Shown piece by piece: positions 62,601-64,000 of a DNA stretch of 64,000 nt. Location: assembly GCF_943193005.1 (NCBI RefSeq), contig NZ_CALPCH010000003.1, forward strand, positions 62,001 through 126,000, given 5' to 3'. Under the pieces are notes generated by a model. That model had not been told where the DNA came from. It saw nothing but the letters and a program-made list of their open reading frames with translations, and searched no databases. The position numbers and the translations under genes are program-made. The DNA is from Pumilibacter intestinalis. GTDB taxonomy: Bacteria > Bacillota > Clostridia > Christensenellales > Pumilibacteraceae. Positions within the stretch are counted from its first letter, which is position 1; each line of letters opens with the position of its first letter.

Positions 62601-64000
62601 CGCAGTAAGTATCCCAACGTGGAAAAGAGCGGAACTCCCAACGTGCGCATAGTTGTGGGAAGCGACGACACCGTTGTGTTCGGAACGGTAAACACCTATT
62701 ACCAACTGCCGGTTTGGGGCACAACGGTTAAAGACGAAGCGTGGCTCGACTTTGTGAAAGCGCAGGGCGGCGCGGCGGCTTCGCTCACGCTTGACGCAAG
62801 CAAACGCGCCGTAATCAAAAACGACGACAACGTTTCTATTCAAACGAGCATAGGCGGCATGAGCGGAAAGTTTATAGTGGACTTTAACCGTAACCCGCAG
62901 CTTGCCATAAGAGTTATAAGCGTGTCCAAAAACGCGCAGTGGCGCGTAACGCTCAAACCGTTTACCGAAAACAAAACTTACGTTTTGCGCGGTTGGAGTC
63001 AACAATACGATTTGCGCAATCCGTTCACGGTAAACGTGGCGGAAGCGGTTAACAACGCTTTGCGCGGCGAACAAAACGTATACGTAAATATAGAGGTAAA
63101 GGGCGGCGGCAACTCCATAACCGTGCGCGACCTCGCCACCTCGTATTCTGTGATACCTCCGCAGTGGGGCAACGTGTACACGCGCGAAATCGCAACGTGG
63201 GAACGCGGCGAAAATCCGTCGAGCGTGAGCGTTGACAACGACGGCAGAGTTACCGTGCGCGAGGCGGCGGCGTTCAGCAACGGACTTTATTCTTCCCGAA
63301 TTTCTACGGTGCGCGAATATCTTCCGTATTTGGTTCTCGACGTGGAGAGCATAGAAAACGGCGGCTGGTACGTAAACGTGACTACCGCGAGCGGAAAGTT
63401 CAACTACGGCGGCAAATCGGGCAGTACGCAAACGGGCAGAGTGGAAATAGACCTCGGCACGCTGTGCGGCTTTGCCGAGGGGACGGAGAACGAATTTTCG
63501 ATAGAAATAGGAGCAACGGGCGAGGGCTTTGCGCTCACTCTCAACTCCGTGGCGTTTTTGCACAAACTCAAAATGCCCGAGGCTTCGTTCGACGTGAACT
63601 CCAACACCGTGAAAGTAACTCTTTCGGAGGGCGCAACGAGATACTCTTACACCGTGCTTAACTCCGAAAACAAAAAAGTGGGCGAGGGGCGTTCGGAGTC
63701 GGCGAGCATTTCGCTTTCCGCGCTCGGGCTTCCCACGGGCGTATACAATATGTATATAGTAGCCGAAGCGGACGGTAAAATATCGTCGTCGCCGCGCAGA
63801 AGAGCGTTTAAGCAAGGCGACGTGCCGTCGGTAACTCTCGGAAAACCCGCGAATATCAAAATGCAAGGTTCGGCGATTGTGTGGGACGAGGTGGAAAACG
63901 TAACCGCGTATTCCTACAAAATTACCGACGCCGACAACAACAAAGTTATTGCTTCGGGCGAAACCGAGCAAGCCCGCTTCGACCTCGCCTCGATTGGGCT
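59646..64000 (+). CDS. Very large secreted protein, possible new glycoside hydrolase (3' end outside window)
   Basis: Open from the ATG at 59646 (AAGGA upstream) to the window end: at least 1451 aa. Signal peptide with cleavage near PAQA-AA (residue 34). Residues about 40-510 are mainly helical and rich in Trp, Tyr and acidic residues, e.g. INENWGAHYTNGLMG, GYTQSGRWFGPDDERASF and FTFDWGGDTDYGLYGAAHSG; this looks like an (alpha/alpha)6 toroid. A beta-sandwich ending QTVILAEIPAG (about 597) follows, as in many toroid glycosidases. Then come several beta domains sharing 'FSREPVLELNV' / 'NRNPQLAIRV' strands with the preceding lipoprotein. No known GH family is recognised. Likely the extracellular enzyme of this locus. 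Confidence 0.75.
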   Translation, partial: MKKKMITAMLIVSILLSAAAGATTFALPAQAAATVDKKISFMQELTLPTEEQYKYKDWKQTTIDFLNYVLDESNVYDEDGKNRKIARFTVGKNIDAYFGETGNQVWSIPPYIGKNSDTQIGEGITVIAAVMSGALCGMDMTNYEYNGNTFNLVKSCTEYFQADNKLNVVLNGGAGGEGGVTFWYELLPGVLFSVLADNAPTETYLSDMITKSARQWRKAVVGMGGASADFYHTSYNLIKNEPFDGNWYEPDAAAGTAYILYSAYALNKNLKAEGKTPYATDAEIAEFLEAAKWSMDYLERIDFSPFYEVLTFLAPYLAARMNAEQGTNYNVAKMINWTLDGSSRVRSGWGMINENWGAHYTNGLMGSLTDGDGYAFAMNTFDAMLGFGPMLKYDARFARDISRWVLCVSRSAQEYYPENYDLTGEYKTYDGNRVWHGYTQSGRWFGPDDERASFLPYEGLRKYRRYVVWKDGKRTTEWDNSRTPYASGDAFTFDWGGDTDYGLYGAAHSGLFGATIFATDVPMILRTDLNALDVFGAGSIPFNMYYNPYEESKTVSVTLSAAGGRLYDTLEKDYVSAQGSGTEVKITLSAGQTVILAEIPAGKEVVKNGSVYSCDGEFIAQDRGAIDLTLTTDGGETVSAGDSVSGTVKADLKVELPDGAAVDKITLDFGGVMLYGGKTAPSAPVSIDTEKLRNGVGTMTATLTLAGGVVEKSEISVRVMNVVKSPALEYADVSEMQSAWSEATKQWHNSYPDSDHVATTSVSGNSMRVTIPQNRNFGFATSELFYIDFSREPVLELNVTGASNQYAIKIYVDGMEEPTGTYVVKDNSATGKIELYINEELKKEDRTFFREGAHLSSVQIAATGGAGAWVEVSDVSVYHMYSTPVLEEPDSYEWGREFAAVWMSMWTPSGGTLSYNNEGKTEISGGAALSPKIFCDLGQNPVISLMPVSNTPYYVGVIFEGDDTVYRLGEYSGSERRNIEIMPAMRSKYPNVEKSGTPNVRIVVGSDDTVVFGTVNTYYQLPVWGTTVKDEAWLDFVKAQGGAAASLTLDASKRAVIKNDDNVSIQTSIGGMSGKFIVDFNRNPQLAIRVISVSKNAQWRVTLKPFTENKTYVLRGWSQQYDLRNPFTVNVAEAVNNALRGEQNVYVNIEVKGGGNSITVRDLATSYSVIPPQWGNVYTREIATWERGENPSSVSVDNDGRVTVREAAAFSNGLYSSRISTVREYLPYLVLDVESIENGGWYVNVTTASGKFNYGGKSGSTQTGRVEIDLGTLCGFAEGTENEFSIEIGATGEGFALTLNSVAFLHKLKMPEASFDVNSNTVKVTLSEGATRYSYTVLNSENKKVGEGRSESASISLSALGLPTGVYNMYIVAEADGKISSSPRRRAFKQGDVPSVTLGKPANIKMQGSAIVWDEVENVTAYSYKITDADNNKVIASGETEQARFDLASIG

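Overview
The window looks like the chromosome of an anaerobic, saccharolytic, Gram-positive gut-type bacterium (Clostridia-like Firmicutes). Supporting signs are many lipobox lipoproteins and C-terminally membrane-anchored surface proteins with no outer-membrane components, sugar ABC transporters of the MalF/MalG and LplB/YtcP types, LacI regulators, two [FeFe]-hydrogenase-type proteins, and strong GGAGG ribosome-binding sites. Species cannot be named from the sequence alone.

Layout. (1) 1-7.75 kb: the 3' part of a carbohydrate operon: a truncated GH32 gene, two large lipoproteins built from repeated 'NGGFETG..GWT' modules, and a cytoplasmic GH32. (2) 7.75-20.7 kb: core genes in a backbone studded with about sixteen short palindromic 'GTCATTGCGAG...GGCAATC' repeats: a mazG-dus-membrane-protein operon, an XRE regulator and its broken relative, htpG, a four-gene [FeFe]-hydrogenase/PP2C cluster resembling hfs clusters, and purF. 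(3) 20.76-36.1 kb: a fructan locus. It has an unknown membrane protein, a solute-binding lipoprotein, two permeases, a cytoplasmic GH32, a 1622-aa GH32-like lipoprotein, a LacI regulator, a membrane-anchored GH32 with accessory domains, and a PfkB sugar kinase. A 13-bp sequence shared by the two promoter regions suggests one LacI controls both. (4) 36.45-48.62 kb: a 12.2-kb integrative mobilizable element in a tRNA-Arg(CCG) gene, bounded by a duplicated tRNA 3' half. It carries an integrase, excisionase-like proteins, a MobL-type relaxase with a non-canonical start, a ribbon-helix-helix protein, and cargo (DUF4143 ATPase, frameshifted CoiA-like protein, Dam-type methylase, DUF1653-like protein, GIY-YIG protein). 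(5) 48.9-64 kb: a second carbohydrate locus: LacI, GH130, two permeases, a solute-binding lipoprotein, an extracellular RCC1-repeat protein, a 998-aa Ig/FN3-like lipoprotein, and a secreted protein of more than 1451 aa that runs off the window.

How the genes fit together. In the fructan locus, anchored GH32 enzymes would cut polymer outside the cell, lipoproteins would bind it, the ABC importer would take up oligosaccharides, the cytoplasmic GH32 would release fructose and the PfkB kinase would phosphorylate it. The second locus repeats this plan around a GH130 enzyme (usually beta-mannoside metabolism). Neither importer has its own ATPase gene here, so a shared ATPase elsewhere is likely. 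Runs of 8-10 G/C occur in the spacer of the GH130 promoter, inside the 1622-aa GH32-like gene, just after the second lacI, and in two intergenic regions. This makes phase-variable polysaccharide use the most testable idea from the window.
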